A stretch of DNA of 64,000 nt from Paraescarpia echinospica (GCA_020002185.1 CM034544.1:31484937-31548936), one strand, 5' to 3'. Positions 34,401 to 47,190 are shown, counted from the stretch's first letter. A program made the numbers and translations. The notes: generated by a model not told the origin, from the sequence alone.

Positions 34401-35560
34401 AAATGTTCGCTAGGTGGCAGCCAAACACTGTAGACCAACGACGTTACTGCGTGTTCGCTGGTGCAACCAGGGGGGGGGCCTAAAGATGAGTCAGTAATGC
34501 TCCAAGTTATACTGACATTATAAACATACGCTATACCTATATATACAACTATGATACATATTATGTCTTTATTATTTAACAATCTGTTGTAGCTTATGTT
34601 CAGTGAGAATTAACGTCATAATTTGCATCTTATCAAAATGATACAAAGAATAATGACATCCACATACATATGTGAAATTCGAAAATTCAACATTGGCCAT
34701 TTCAGTATTTGTTTTGACAATTTTCTTGGCAAATTTCATGTTTCAAAATAGTACATTATTTATTTACAAACATCAGTAAACCACGTCTATGATGTGTAAA
34801 TCATTAGACTCATAAACAGTTCCATTTGCCACTGAAGTACATTTATAATCTCACACCGGTCATGCATATCACTTTTTTGGTATGTTTCAACATTCAAATA
34901 TACTCCATTGTATGATCCATCAATACGGTCTCGCATCAGACTCTGATTTTGCCAAGAGTTTCATACGGACCAAGAGACGCAGCTCTTCCACACCGCGATG
35001 TATTGACTTTCATGGAGAACATGGAACTAAAGAGGAGTGGCTAAATGATGAAATCGCGTAATTGTTTGATTACGTCTGTAAGGAAAAGTATCGAAAATTC
35101 GACGAGAGACTATAAGGAAAAGGCTAAGTCATTAAAGCCGGCTTACTTACAGTACGAGTGTTCGTCGTAACGCTGGAGTTGTGGGAGGACAACGTAAAAT
35201 ACGGAAACTTCAGCATGTCTAATCATCTCAAATCAGAGTTTGTTGATGAAAACATTGTGAAAAGAAACATGGGCATCTTGTGCAGGCACGCGTACCTGGC
35301 GTCAATGCCAAACGGAATTCCAACAAACTTCCAGTGCGAACGATGGGAATTTGGTCGGAGGAAATTCCAGTGTTTATTATAAATTCGGTTTACACGTTTG
35401 TTTATCTATTTAATAAGATTACGTGTTACCGTTGATGCGAGTATAGAATATTGTCTTTATAGAGTCTATACATTTTATGATAAAATGAAGGGCGTACCAT
35501 GACGATCGTCTCAGACTACAAGGGGTACGTAGGGAGAAACTGATTGGGAACCGCTGATCT
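34401..35560. other. Intergenic stretch with a possible hAT-type end
   Basis: Near 35,547-35,560, read on the - strand, is cagcggttcccaa, which resembles the terminal inverted repeat of many hAT elements. No matching left end or recognisable transposase was found. The 74-codon frame at 35,158 has no motif I recognise. A CTCF-like core lies at 34,408-34,422. Confidence 0.3.
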
Positions 35561-36025
35561 AGACAATGACCCTTTGAAACACTAAATGAAGATATGAACG
35601 GAGTGCATACTGTATTTTATGCAATGGCCAGGACAGGCCTAGTGTGGGTATTGATCTAAGAGGCGATAATTACTTCAAGCTATTTGGCTTAGTGAAACCA
35701 CCCAGCGCCTTCAGCCAATCACGCCTTCAGCCAATCACGACTTGGCAGGATTAGGTCCCAGTCTTTGAATTGGATTAGCGGTTAAGCCGCCACTTCTGCT
35801 TTGGGTAGTTGTGCGTCATGTCGTGTTAATCGTGATACTTCTAAATTCTGATTTATAACTGTTTGTATATAGTATAGATAAATTAGATTAAGTTTAAACG
35901 GTTACACTCCGTTGATGTCTACCCAAACGCGGGAGGAAGACCGTTCGAGCGCCGATTACAGCTGAGTATCGTTCGTTTTTATATTTGCTTTCGTGGTTTT
36001 TTCCTTTGTGTTGAGACGATCAGAA

Positions 36026-36648
36026 ATGGCGTCGACCGTAATCATGCTGGCTGCGGTTTCTGATCTAAAAATAGTTATTATCGGACATTCTCATGCATAT
36101 TGGTTGGGCCAGTTTGTTGAGTCCGCTGGTTCCCCTGGGTCATTTGCCAATTTAAAAAAACAGGGCCGTAGATGCAACATTTCTTTGATGGGTCACAGCG
36201 GCGGGACCGTAGCTACTTTTCGGCAACCAAATGCAATGGCGCAGATTTCGGCGACATTGTAATCGTTTTGCTGGGTGGCAATGATTTGGACAAACCGTTT
36301 TCTCCTACTCTGCGGTCCGTTGGATCACGGCTTTGTGTCTTTGCCGACGAATTGTTGGCAAGAGGAGTTAAACAAATATGTCTGTGCCAGATCGAGCGCC
36401 GGCTAAGATGGCGCCATTTTGATTTCAAAGAGGGATCCACTCCAGTGGCAGCGGTAAATTCTCTGCTCGAAACGGAATGTAACGGGAGCCGGGGCCTGTT
36501 TTCCTGGCGACATAAGAATATCTGGAACAGCCAAGCGAATATTTTTCGATCTAACGGTGTTCATTTTACAGACATCGGGAATATTCGCTTATATTGTAGC
36601 ACCCGTGGGGCAATTTTTAAAGCCGTAAGCCGGGTATTTGACGGTTAA
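36026..36648 (+). pseudogene. SGNH/GDSL-type hydrolase ORF of the Ngaro-like element
   Basis: A lipase/esterase-like domain of the kind carried by some tyrosine-recombinase retrotransposons; its role in the element is unknown. It starts MASTVIML with the strand-loop IVIIGHSHAYW (block I, with GHS where GDS is usual). A frameshift near 36,245 moves the reading to a second frame: IVIVLLGGNDLD (block III, GxND), KQICLCQIERR, FSWRHKNIW and SNGVHFTDIGN (the catalytic His region, with Asp after His). Both halves align in order with YR-retroelement hydrolases as I know them. One frameshift and the GHS change argue that this copy is inactive. Confidence 0.7.
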
Positions 36649-36884
36649 TTGTTTTTCTTTGTTCCCGGGCATAGCATCACGGGTAAATTGTTGGCGCCAA
36701 GTTTTAAAGATGGCAGTTGCAATTGGTAATTTCAACGACCGCCACTATTAACTTCATGAATGCATGCAAGAATTAGTACCTCGGTGATATTAGTGCATGT
36801 CCCAGTACTACTTGCGCAGTTAATATTGTTGTATGGTTTGCCAATTTCACAAAGTTTATGTGGCTTTGACATGTTTAAATCTGA

Positions 36885-37915
36885 AGGGTAATTGGCAAAA
36901 CTGGTGTTTGCTTGACATAATTAAATTGGCTTGTCCACAGGTGGCTATTTTAAGATGCCCGTTGACTGTCTGTTACCTGTTATTGTTGACGGCTAATCAT
37001 GCCAGTAAAGGTTATGGACGTTTGTCAGTTATTAATTACTCGCCTGTTGGCTGTAAATATTACTTATCATGGCCCTTCGCCAAAAATTAACTTCTAGGCC
37101 GTTCGCCATTGATAACATATCAATGATTAGGAATTAAAACAAATGTTACTAACAGTTTAGTTAAAAGATAAAATAAATAACAAATAGTTAATTAATTAAT
37201 ATAATGGTTGCTTGCCAAATTAATGCATTTTGGCCGTTCGCCATTAATACTAATAAAATACTTATCACAGCCGGTTGCCAAGTTCATGGCCATTCGCTGA
37301 AGATAACATATCATGGCCGTTTGCCAAATTAACGTCTCTTGGCCGTTTGCCATTAATATCAGTTTGCCATTTATTAAGTGTTGATGGCCGTTTGCAAAAA
37401 ATGACATCATGGCAGTTTGTCTAATTTACGTCTCTTGGCCGTTCGCCATTAATAAAAATACTTCGCATGGCGGTTTGCCATATATGTATTAAGTGTTCAA
37501 GGCCGTTTGCCCAAAATGAATGTATGGCCGTTTGCCATATTATCGTCACTTGGCCGTTCGCCATTAATAAAAATACTTATTATGGCCTTTTGCCAAGTAT
37601 TCAAGTTCATTGCCGTTCGCCACCAATAACATATCACGGCTATCTTGCCAAATTTACATCTCTTGGCCGTTCGCCATTAATAAAATACTTAGCATGGTAG
37701 TTTGCCATGTATTACGTGTTCATGGTCGTTTGCCAAAAATGACATATCATGGCAGTTTGTCAAATTTACGTCTCTTGGCCGTTCGCCGTTGATAACAATA
37801 CTTTTTATGGTTGTTTGCCAAGTAAGTATTCAAGTTTATGGCCGTTCGCCAGAAATAACATATCATGGCTGTTTTGCCAAATTAACATCTTCTGGCCATG
37901 CGCCATTAATAATTT
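36885..37915. repeat. Array of about 28 TGGC-N5-GCCA palindromes
   Basis: The motif TGGCCGTTCGCCA and variants (TGGCCGTTTGCCA, TGGCAGTTTGTCA, TGGTAGTTTGCCA) recurs about every 25-30 bp, densest at 37,210-37,905, separated by ttaataaaaatact-like AT-rich spacers. There is a weaker higher-order period near 110 bp. The half-site spacing equals that of nuclear factor I sites (TTGGC-N5-GCCAA), and several units have the outer T or A. It lies between the hydrolase ORF and the gag-like ORF. Confidence 0.8.
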
Positions 37916-38088
37916 AATAACAATATTTATTAGTAATTATAATTATTAACCGGAATACTAACTAGTGGTTAATATTGGTAATAACTAATAATGATAATAG
38001 TTAATACTATGATAATGATAACACGTATTTAATAATTTTATAAACAGAACTTTAATAAAATTTTGCATTCACATTTTTTTATTGCAGG

Positions 38089-38447
38089 ATGCCACCCGTC
38101 AAGGGATCAGGTCGTGGACGGCGTTCCAATCTAGCAGTTACGCGTTCTCGTTCGGCAGCAGAGCACATACCAGCTAACTATGTTTCTTTGCTGCCTGTAT
38201 CTGTTATCCAACAACAAGTTGGTGATGCACCGGGACTCCGCTTGGATGTCCAGGAGACTGCAGCCCTGGGGGCACATTGTATGGAAAGGCGGTTGCACCA
38301 CGTGGAACGTCGCATGGAGGCTTCAGATCAGCTTCTGCGGGAGGTCCTTGACATGGAGCGTTTTTTGCAGCCTGCCATCAATGCCGCACCTTTGCTGCCT
38401 CCTCCGACCGGCATGCTTCCTGCGACTTTTGCTCCGGCTGCTGTAGG
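38089..38447 (+). pseudogene. gag-like ORF, 5' part
   Basis: Begins ATG 38,089 (MPPVKGSGRGRRSN), basic at first, then a helical stretch (HHVERRMEASDQLLREVLDME) and a Pro/Ala-rich segment. The frame is cut at about 38,447 by the TIR-bounded insertion and resumes at 44,846 in another Pro/Ala-rich segment. The product would be the structural protein of the element. Similarity is to the style of YR-element gag proteins, not a sequence match I can verify. Confidence 0.6.
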
Positions 38448-38689
38448 GCCCGTATTCGCGAAGAAACAGATGTCGTACGTAAGAAGTTGCGCAAATATGG
38501 CGGATTATTTCTTAGCTGCGAAATTTCGCAAGTTGGTATTCTCGAAACGCTTACGAATTTTCACAACTAAGAAATTCGCAACTTGCGTACGAAAGTCTCG
38601 CGAGGGTTTGCTTGCGTTGCAACGGATAAGGTCACTGATATTTTACTATGTTTTACCGTTTTAACGTTGCTCACGTGTTCCTGGTGGTG

Positions 38690-40885
38690 AATGAAAAAGA
38701 ACAACGTAGATTTAACAAGATTTAACAAGATTGCCATCCAGAGAATTAACTCTAGATGGCAGGTGGACAAGGAAGCCCTTTTATCTACATATATCCAGCC
38801 CTTCTGAGGTATGCGTCGATTTTATTTTTAAACATATTCACACTACTAGCACCCACACAATCATCAGATAATCTGTTAATTCACAGTCCTTTGTGAAAAT
38901 GAGAACTTTCTTACGTCTAATCTACACTGCTCCTTTACTAATGTAACTTGATGTCCTCTAGTCTTTCTATCTTTCTTAACTGAAAAAAACATATTTCTAT
39001 CAATATTTTCATAACCATTCAATATTTTAAACACTTCTATCTGATCTCCTCTCAATCTCCTGGTCTCTAGTGTTGTTAAACCACATTTTTAGGCGTTTTT
39101 CATAACTAAGATCCCTAAATTTTGGTATCATTTTAGTCGGTCTCCTCTGTACTCTTTCTAGTATATCTATGTCCTTCCTGTTCTTCCGGTATGGCCTCCA
39201 CGCTTGTATGCAATATTCTAAATGAGGCCTAACTATTGTTTTGTACAGCGGTATTATTAGTTCTTTTTCTTTATATGCTAAATTTCGCCTAATCAATCCA
39301 AGGATTTGATTTCCTTTTGAAGCTGCAATTCCACACTGCTCTGAAACCTTCATGTCAGCACTAATTGTCAGCCTTAAGTCTTTTTCTTTTACTGTAGTAC
39401 TTAGTACAGTTCCCCCCATTGCATATTCTACATTTTCGTTCCCATGTCCTGTGTGAAGGCATTTACATTTCCCAAAATTGAACAACATTTGCCACTTTTC
39501 AGACCATTTGATCAACCTGTCAAGATCATCTTGTAAATGCTGTCTATCTCCATCACTTTTAATCCTTCTAAACACTTTTGTATCATCTGCAAATTTCAAC
39601 ACCTTGCTAGCTATATCATCGTCCAAATCGTTTATATATATTAAGATTAATATAGGTCCCAGTACTGATCCCTGTGAAACCCCACTCAAAACTGATTTCC
39701 AGTTTGAAGCCTCCCCATCAACAACTACCCGTTGTCTTCTGTCAATCAGCCAATTTTCTATCCAGTTAGTTATACCATTTCCTATGCCATGGGCCTTTAG
39801 TTTAAGCAGTAATCTTTCATGTGGCACTTTGTCGAAAGCTTTATGAAAATCTAAGTAGATGATATCTACTGGTGATCCATCATCTACCCAATTAGTGATA
39901 TCTTCCAAAAAACGTAACATATTCGTTAAGCATGACCTCGCTTTTAGAAACCCATGTTGAGATGCGTTTATCAAGTTATGTTTAACAAGAAAATCCACCA
40001 TGTGATCTTTAATTAGTCTTTCTAATAATTTACAAATCACCGATGTTAAACTAACTATAATTATTTGACTTGTTTCTCGAACCTTTTTTAAATAACGGTA
40101 TATTATTTGCTACTTTCCATTCTAAAGGAACCACTCCCTCTTCAAATTACAAGTTGAAAACTGTTGCAAGCAGTATGCTAATTTGTTCTACTATTTCCTA
40201 TAGTAGTTTGGGTGGAATACCATCCACTCCAGGTGATTTATTATCCTTCATAGCCCTAATTTTTTTAGCTATCATTTCTGGGGTTACAATTAACTGTCTT
40301 AAATTGTCTGATTCTGCCCCCTTTAACTTAGCCTCTGGTACTGGCAGTCTTCTCTGGTAAACACTGAACTAAAATACTTATTCAGGTCTTCTGCCATTAA
40401 GAATCCTTCTGATACTATGTTTCCAGCACTATCTTCTAGAGGACCGACCTTATCCTGAACTTTCTGTTTGCTTCGAACATACGCATAAAAACTCTTGCTG
40501 TCATGTTTTATATTACAAGCTAATTTTTGTTCATAGCTTCTCTTTGAATTTCTAATTTCAGCTGTAGCTTGGTTTAGTGCTTCTTTATAAATGTTGTAGT
40601 CTTCGTCATTTCCAGTACGTCTACATTACTTCCACATCATTTGTTTATACTTAATTATTTCTTTCTGGTCCGTTTGCCCTGTTTTTTGAAAGGAACAAAT
40701 TTATCTACGATGCATTTTATTTCATTCTTTAAGATATTCCAGCATTCTGTTGCTGTCTTATTCTTCAGTGTGTTATTCCAGTCTATCGTTGCTAAATATT
40801 TCCTCATTTCCTTATATCTTCCTTTGTGGAATTTTCTCCTTAACTGCTTTTTATTATGTCTTTCTGATTTGACAAATGTTCAAGG
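38690..40885 (-). mobile_element. CR1-like LINE copy 3, 5' truncated
   Basis: Same family as the copies at 1-2,965 and 9,884-13,850, in reverse. The 3' end at about 38,700 ends in the decamer repeats (taaatcttgt on its own strand). The 5' end at about 40,885 corresponds to roughly base 750 of copy 1, so the endonuclease is lost, as in ordinary 5' truncation during target-primed reverse transcription. Confidence 0.85.
39027..40880 (-). pseudogene. CR1 RT remnant in copy 3
   Basis: A 337-codon frame (40,040-39,027) preserves most RT motifs: YLDFHKAFDKVPHERLL (motif A), SGVSQGSVLGP (motif B), KFADDTKVFRR (motif C) and RVQRRPTKMIP. A frame break near 39,080 separates the C-terminus, which continues to about 38,790. 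Upstream (40,060-40,880) the RT N-terminus and linker survive with several breaks. It is the best-preserved RT core in the window, but it has no endonuclease. Confidence 0.85.
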
Positions 40886-40889
40886 GAAC

Positions 40890-43800
40890 CTGGTGACTAA
40901 TCAATAAAGCTACTATGCAAAACATAATGTAGCACTGCCATTGATATATGTTGATGCATAGGTAATAATGGACTTGACGCCAGTGAAGCATTTGGAAGGA
41001 AATGTCAGAAACAAAACGCAAGCAAGGCCAAGGGCCAAGGCCCTGGCCAAGGGGAAGGATTCTAGCTGCCAAGCCAGTCAATGTTTACATTATAGAATTA
41101 GGAAGTTGACGCTTCGTTTACGTATCCTGACTACACAGTTACATAGGACAATTAGAAGTCACCACCTGCGTGTGTGTATGATGTCGATTACTATTCAGAC
41201 GACGCGCCGAAGGTGAGATTTAGTTTGATCATTTTGTGATTCTATCGCCCGGCTAGCCATCATCCCATGAACATGTCCATGACGCTAGTCTGTCACTAAG
41301 ACTAAGTTTAAGTGAGTCAGTCAATGTACTCTAGACTAGTCAAACTCAAAGTTATAACTTCGTAAGACGTAACCGGAAGCAAGAGGCATGACCAAGGAAG
41401 TATATGTATTCCTGCCCTAGATCAAGATTTGTGGTTTGTTGTAACTTGTAACGTAGTAAGTAGATGGTTTAATATAGCAGTAGTGACAGTTGTGTTAAAT
41501 ATCCATTTAGTATGCCCCAAGTACTTGACCTAGGGCATGTATTTGTTAATTAGTTATGTGCTACATTGGTGTATTAAGCCTAAATACTATGTGAATATTG
41601 AAATTAAAGTGGAGATTTTGTGGTAAATGTATAAGTTTTTGTGGATTTATTATATTGTGGATGCCCAACCTATAAAAATGGGACACCCCTGTGTGTTTCT
41701 CATCATTTTATGTTGCCATTTGATAATATTATCTTTACAATAAATTGCTTCCAGGTCTTGTACTAAACATATGTGTTGAATGGTTCTAGATAAACAGAGA
41801 AAAGTATAACACTGGCCTTCCTCGTGCAGTTACAAGGAAAAAACTATGTTTTAGTTATTTATTCTTTTAATTTAGAAAGTTTGAGCCACAAAATCAAAAT
41901 GGGCTACTCTAGAAATATCATAAGTGGATCCAGGGGGCCTTTGGGGCACATGCCCCCCTAGACCTTTGGAATGTACCCCCACTTCCCTACCCGTTTGAAT
42001 AACTTCACATGATTCATCATGGATTTATGTTAGGGTTTTTCGGACCCTCAGTGGGGTGCAATTATTTGTTTAGGGTCTCAGCCCCCAGCCCAAATATTCA
42101 CCGCCTTCCGACGCCAATGCGTATTTAGGCACAAAGCATCATAGGATAAAACTTGTTGACATTAATACATGCACTCCCTATACAGTTGTTCAAATTTGTG
42201 CCCCGATAGACTACCCACTCTGGATCCGACCCTGAATATGGACTATGTTAGATGGTGTTTCTATGGATAGGGCTAAGGCAGTAAGGAATAAAGATTAACA
42301 AAGAACAGTATTTCATGTACCCGGTGCATAATGACATAACATCAATGCAATACACATTATTGCTACAAAACAACTACAATGACATTTTCTGTACTTACAG
42401 CACACATCCAACATCATCTACCAAATAACCACGATACCACACCCAAAGACTGAAAACGAGTGGGAATGAAAGGTAAGTTACAATATGGAGTCATGGTATG
42501 ATGAAATATACACAATAAATACACACTAGTGTACTCTATCAGTGGTGTTGTTGTCTGGTACAACCTCGTTTTTTTTACAATGTTATAAAATTTTATAAAT
42601 ACTTGGTAGTATCTACATTGCCCGTGTATTGTATGGACACTAAAGAGTACAACTATGTATAATATGTCCACATTTATTATATATGTTTTAGTTATCACCA
42701 GTAGCACAGTAAAAAATGGTGTGTCTAATACGGTTGTACTTAAAAATTAAACATAACATACTTATGATGTGCTACATATGTGTTTTCAGAAAGAAAATTG
42801 ATGGACTGGAATGACTGCTGCATCTTGAAATTAAAAGATGCAAAAAAGACACAACTGGACATGGTGCAACACCAAGAAGACAATGTAGCTGCAGAAATAA
42901 AAAATTAAAAATTGCAAAAAAATCTGCGAATCATGCATAGCCTGTGCTGCTCCATGTATTGGTGCTGCATTGACATCAACATTCGATTCCATTAACATGA
43001 TGTTTTACAATGCTCTGCGTGGATGTGGCACATTTCTTCACTTCGCACTGTGTCAAGGATACATTGAAACTCGAACTTACTATGAACTCCAGGAAGACTA
43101 CCATAAATTCACATTGCATCAATTATACTTCAAATACGTTGAATACTAATTCGTGTACGAACACCTCATTATACAGACAAGTTTCTTAGTTTTTGATGAC
43201 ATCTGGAATGATTATAAAACTTTTCATTAATTTATATGATGCAGATCAATCGCTTTGGAAACTATATAAAAATCAATGACCTGGTATTCTAAGATCTACT
43301 GGTAAAAGCGGTATGTTAGCAATCTTCTTTATACTGATTAAGTTTTTGTAAAACAACTATAAGGTCAAAATAAATATTATGTCTTCTATTGGTAAGTTGG
43401 TTTGGCGAGAAAAGAAATTGGATTAATGGCACCTGGCAAATAGTATGTGCCAACAATTTACAGTAATATTTTTTTATATCAGCCCTTAATTGTCACAGTC
43501 AACAATATTTTCCATTTATGACTACTAAGAAAATAGAAACATACACAATTTATTTCTCCATAACTATGATTGCTAGGTTGGCATGTGTGTGTATAAGTAG
43601 CCTAAATTCAAAAACTTGATGGTATTGAAATAATGCAGTTTGCGACTGGTAAATTTATTCATTATATCCGAAACTTGTTATCTCTGAAATTGTCTGTATA
43701 TTAAAATCAAATAGGGACCAATTCATTTATTCAAAACCAAAAAAATTATTTGAAGTGAATTTGTTATATCTCGGGTTTATTGTATATGCACTATTTCAAC

Positions 43801-43895
43801 ATCAAACTTATTTCAACAACACAGGTGTACTCACACATTATATTATTTACAAGTGTTCACAAAAGTAGGTATATTTAAACATATATCATATCATA

Positions 43896-43938
<43 letters not shown>

Positions 43939-44640
43939 CTATCACATTATAATAGTTACATATTTGTTTTGGATGGTATTGTTAATGATTGAATAAATGA
44001 TGCAATCTATCACGGGTTGTCATAATATTGATGCACTTAATGTAGCATTTCTCAAGCAGCATATATATCTGAAAGTGGCAGCCAAGCTTACATACCCCTT
44101 AATTATTATGTATATGTAGTGGAACAACACAATGCATATATGAAACATTAAATACATTTGGCAAAATGTGTGTCCCATGGCCATGATAAATAATAAATGA
44201 TAAAATGAAATATGTTTATATAGAGAGATAATGTCCTTTTTACACATTTGTTTTATATTAATCTATATATGTTCATGTTATCGAATTAATGTCTGCAATA
44301 CCGTTGTAATTTGAAATAGAAATTGTGGTTTCAAGTTTAAACGTGCCTACACAAATCGTAATTGTGAGGGCGCGCAGTCAATCTATAAATAACTGCGGTA
44401 AATTACTAATCGATCCAGTTTGTTAGCTGGTCCCGCTTGTTTATTTGTTATTGTGGAATGTTGCATTGGCTAGCAGTGTAGGCACGGGCCCGCTTTCAAA
44501 GACGGTATTTAAGAATATACAGCGGTCATTAAAAATAGACAAACACACACCAGTGTCATTGAATCACACACAATTTACTAATGTGTTTTGGCGACGTTGT
44601 TACAGCAAATAACGGAGAAATCTCCACCTGAGCACCGTAC
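40890..44640. other. Interior of the TIR-bounded insertion, mostly unrecognised
   Basis: AT-rich. A 75-codon frame at about 42,922-43,149 (+) contains CESCIACAAPCIG and has no assignable family. A (TA)n tract lies at 43,905-43,937. A GGCCAA-type low-complexity patch lies near 41,022-41,060; a similar patch is at 60,960-60,990. Confidence 0.4.
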
Positions 44641-44845
44641 CACAAAAGTTACGAAAAAGTTACGCGACCTCTTGCGTTGGTGTAACTTTGCGATAAAATA
44701 TACGCCATATTTGCGAATGTTCTAATCGTAAATGTTTCAACCACAGCACTTGCGAAACAATCGTAACTTACGCTCTTTTGACGTCATTTTTTTTTAAATG
44801 GCCTTAACAAATTCGTAAGTCGTTCGAGAATACGGGCCCAGGTGC

Positions 44846-45728
44846 GCCGGCCACTGCAGAAGCTCCGGCTGCAGTGACTACTCCGCCAGGTGTGAGTTCT
44901 GGTTCATCTCTGGCTCCATGGCCTGTAGCTGGAGCTCTGTTAACAGGTAATTACGAAAATACTGTGCATGAGCTTTCTAATACAACAAAGGACTTGGTGG
45001 CTTCATTTTCATCATCAGCCTTGTCTCGCATTGTCGAGTTTCCGACCAGTTAAAAGCCCAAATTTGTTCCGGGGAATATGTCAACATTGCTACTCAGTTA
45101 CATGTTTCAGTCCCCCAGACATATTCAGTGTCACTTCAGCCAGTTGAAGACAACATCACCCCAAAGGTAAAGAGTGACTTGCTCTCATTTGCGGAGTGGG
45201 TACAAGGTTTCGATATATACATGTCAGTCGTGATTCGTCAGCCACAACATCTGGCTTACCATGTTAATGTACATTCAAATAGTACGATCTATGTACTAGA
45301 AAGGTGCGGACTGGCGGTCGTACGACGAAGCATTTAGATCGATGCGACTGAGAAATTACTGGGATTGGGACTCGGTATGTTGGCCACTCTGGATGGATGC
45401 ATTGAACGGACCGCAGGTTGCCGCCCCAACTAGCTCTTCCTTTCGCAAGAGTAAAGCCGTTGGGTTTAGCGATAAACCAGGCCCTGTTTCACATTCAACC
45501 GTGGTGAGGTCTGCAATGCTGACACCTGTCGCTACAGGCACTCGTGTCAGCGTTGTTCAGGTCCCCACTCGGCTGTCAGATGCAACAGACCGCAGCACAA
45601 CCCAGCCGGACAGTCAGCAGCGACCACTGTTTCTCGATCGACGACCACCGGTGTGCGACCAGCTTGGTGCAGGAAGTAAGATGCCCACACCAGTCTCTCT
45701 CCACTGCGCTTGCTCAAGTTCTCACTAG
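44846..45728 (+). pseudogene. gag-like ORF, 3' part
   Basis: Resumes with a Pro/Ala-rich segment (APATAEAPAAVTTPPG) and VHELSNTTKDLVASFSSSAL; a stop follows near 45,050. A patch around 45,305-45,345 (ADWRSYDEAFRSMR) resembles the W..YD..FR signature common in YR-element gag proteins, and a Ser/Thr/Pro-rich tail runs to 45,728. Frames change at about 45,050 and 45,310. Confidence 0.55.
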
Positions 45729-47190
45729 TTATGATAAAAATGTTGCCACTTACCTTGTTGATGGTTTTAAACACGGTTTTAGAATTGGATGCTATGGTTT
45801 ACCAATGCAAATAGGTTAATATGTCAAAAATCTGAAATCTGCTGATGAGTTCCCTATGATCGTTGATCAGAAAATAGCAAAAGAAAGTTAGGCAGAATTC
45901 TGGGCGTATATGATGTACCTCCCGACATGAATAATTTTAGGGTTTCTTCATTAGGAGAAGTACCTAAGAAGGTCCCAGGGGAATTCCGCACAATACCCTA
46001 TTTGTCTTTCCTGGAAGGTTCTTCCATTAACGATTTTATTCCTACGGAGGTCTCTTCTGTTCAGTATGCCACCATACAGGATGCCATTACTTTTATTAAG
46101 GATGCTGATAATAAGGTCTTTATGGCTAAGGTAGATATTGAACCTGCATTCCGGATTATTCCCGTCTCACCATTAGACAGACCATTAATGGAAGGGCAAG
46201 TTTTTCATGGATTTAGCATTGCTTTGGACTGGGTGGCAAGGCATAAACTAGGAGTTACAGCCACTGCACGTGTAATTGACGACTATATCCTGATGACGCG
46301 TTCATAAGCAAACTGTGAACGAGACTTGCAGGCTTTCATCAATCTGTGTGCATAACTTGGGGTACCATTAGCAGCTAATAAAACAGTGACCCCATCCCGA
46401 GTAATCACTTTCCTTGGTATTACTTTGGATGCAGAACGCATGGAAGTTAGGTTGCCAAACAATAAGTTAGAAGAGGCTAAAGTACTGCTCAGTAATTTTC
46501 AGAGGAGGCACAAGGTAACTCTAATGGAGCTAAAATCGCTCATTTGCGTATCTAATTTCGCTTGTGTCGTCGTACTAGCAAGAGCCTTTTTAAGAAGGCT
46601 AATCGATTTAATAGCGGGTGTTCAGAAACCCTACCATCATATTCGTTTGACTAGCTAGGGAAAGCTTGACTTGCAGGTATGGCAAGACTTTTTATGTCAA
46701 TTTAATGGCAGGTTCTTTTTTCTAGATGACAACTTCTTGACACGTGATTACTTACAATTGTATACTGATGCTACAGGAGGTATAGGCTTTGGAGCTCTGT
46801 ATGGCACTGAGTGGTTTTATGGACAGTGGCCGGTAGCGTGGCGTTCGTACAATATCTCTGTATTGGAACTGTATGGGGAAGTATGTGGAAGAGGTTGTCA
46901 AACAGAAGTGTATGTTTTTATACAGACAACGAATCGCTTGTTCCAGCTATTAACAAGCAAACTGCCCGTGATCTCAGCATTATGGCTTTAATTCGTCCTT
47001 TGGTGTTAGCGTGCTTTCATTTTAATATCAATTTCAGTGCATGTCTCGTACCGGGTAGAAGCAACATTTTGGCTGATAAACTGTCGCGTTCACAGGTACA
47101 GGAATTCCGAGCATTGGCACCATGGGCAGATGCCTACCCACAGGAAGTTCCCTTCAGTGTCTCCCCAGACGGCTTGTGGAGTCATTAATT
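45690..47190 (+). pseudogene. Ngaro-type reverse transcriptase-RNase H, broken
   Basis: The pre-RT region reads GFKHGFRI, then LGEVPKKVPGEFRTI and GSSINDFIPTEVSSVQYA. Motif A is AKVDIEPAFRIIPVSP. The frame then runs from GQVFHG straight into FSIALDWVARHK, so the LPxG-type motif B segment is missing, roughly 25 codons by comparison with the usual layout. Motif C reads RVIDDYILM. Later parts are TFLGITLDAERMEV and RNase H with LYTDATGGIGFGA, CFYTDNESLV and ILADKLSRSQVQEF. Stops or shifts occur near 45,895, 46,304, 46,656 and 46,890. The missing motif B makes it dead regardless of those breaks. Confidence 0.8.

Larger units (their letters stand above)
38447..44843. mobile_element. TIR-bounded insertion with GGGCCCGTATTC ends
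   Basis: Left end gggcccgtattcgcga at 38,447 and right end tcgagaatacgggccc ending at 44,843 are inverted matches. Further inside both ends share cgcaaatatggcg (38,489-38,501 and inverted near 44,713). The left subterminal part also folds on itself: cgtacgtaagaagttgcg at 38,474 pairs with cgcaacttgcgtacg near 38,577-38,591. The insertion splits the gag-like ORF. Its interior holds CR1 copy 3 and 3.7 kb of mostly unrecognised sequence. No transposase is recognised, so it is probably non-autonomous or has lost its gene. Confidence 0.6.

Noticed and set aside
37060..37915. CRISPR array
   Set aside because: Regular spacing of a short palindromic motif, but repeats are only 13 bp, spacers are themselves similar, and the context is an animal retrotransposon.
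45128..45819. Independent host genes from the short overlapping frames
   Set aside because: They fit as pieces of the gag-like ORF and pre-RT of one frameshifted retroelement.
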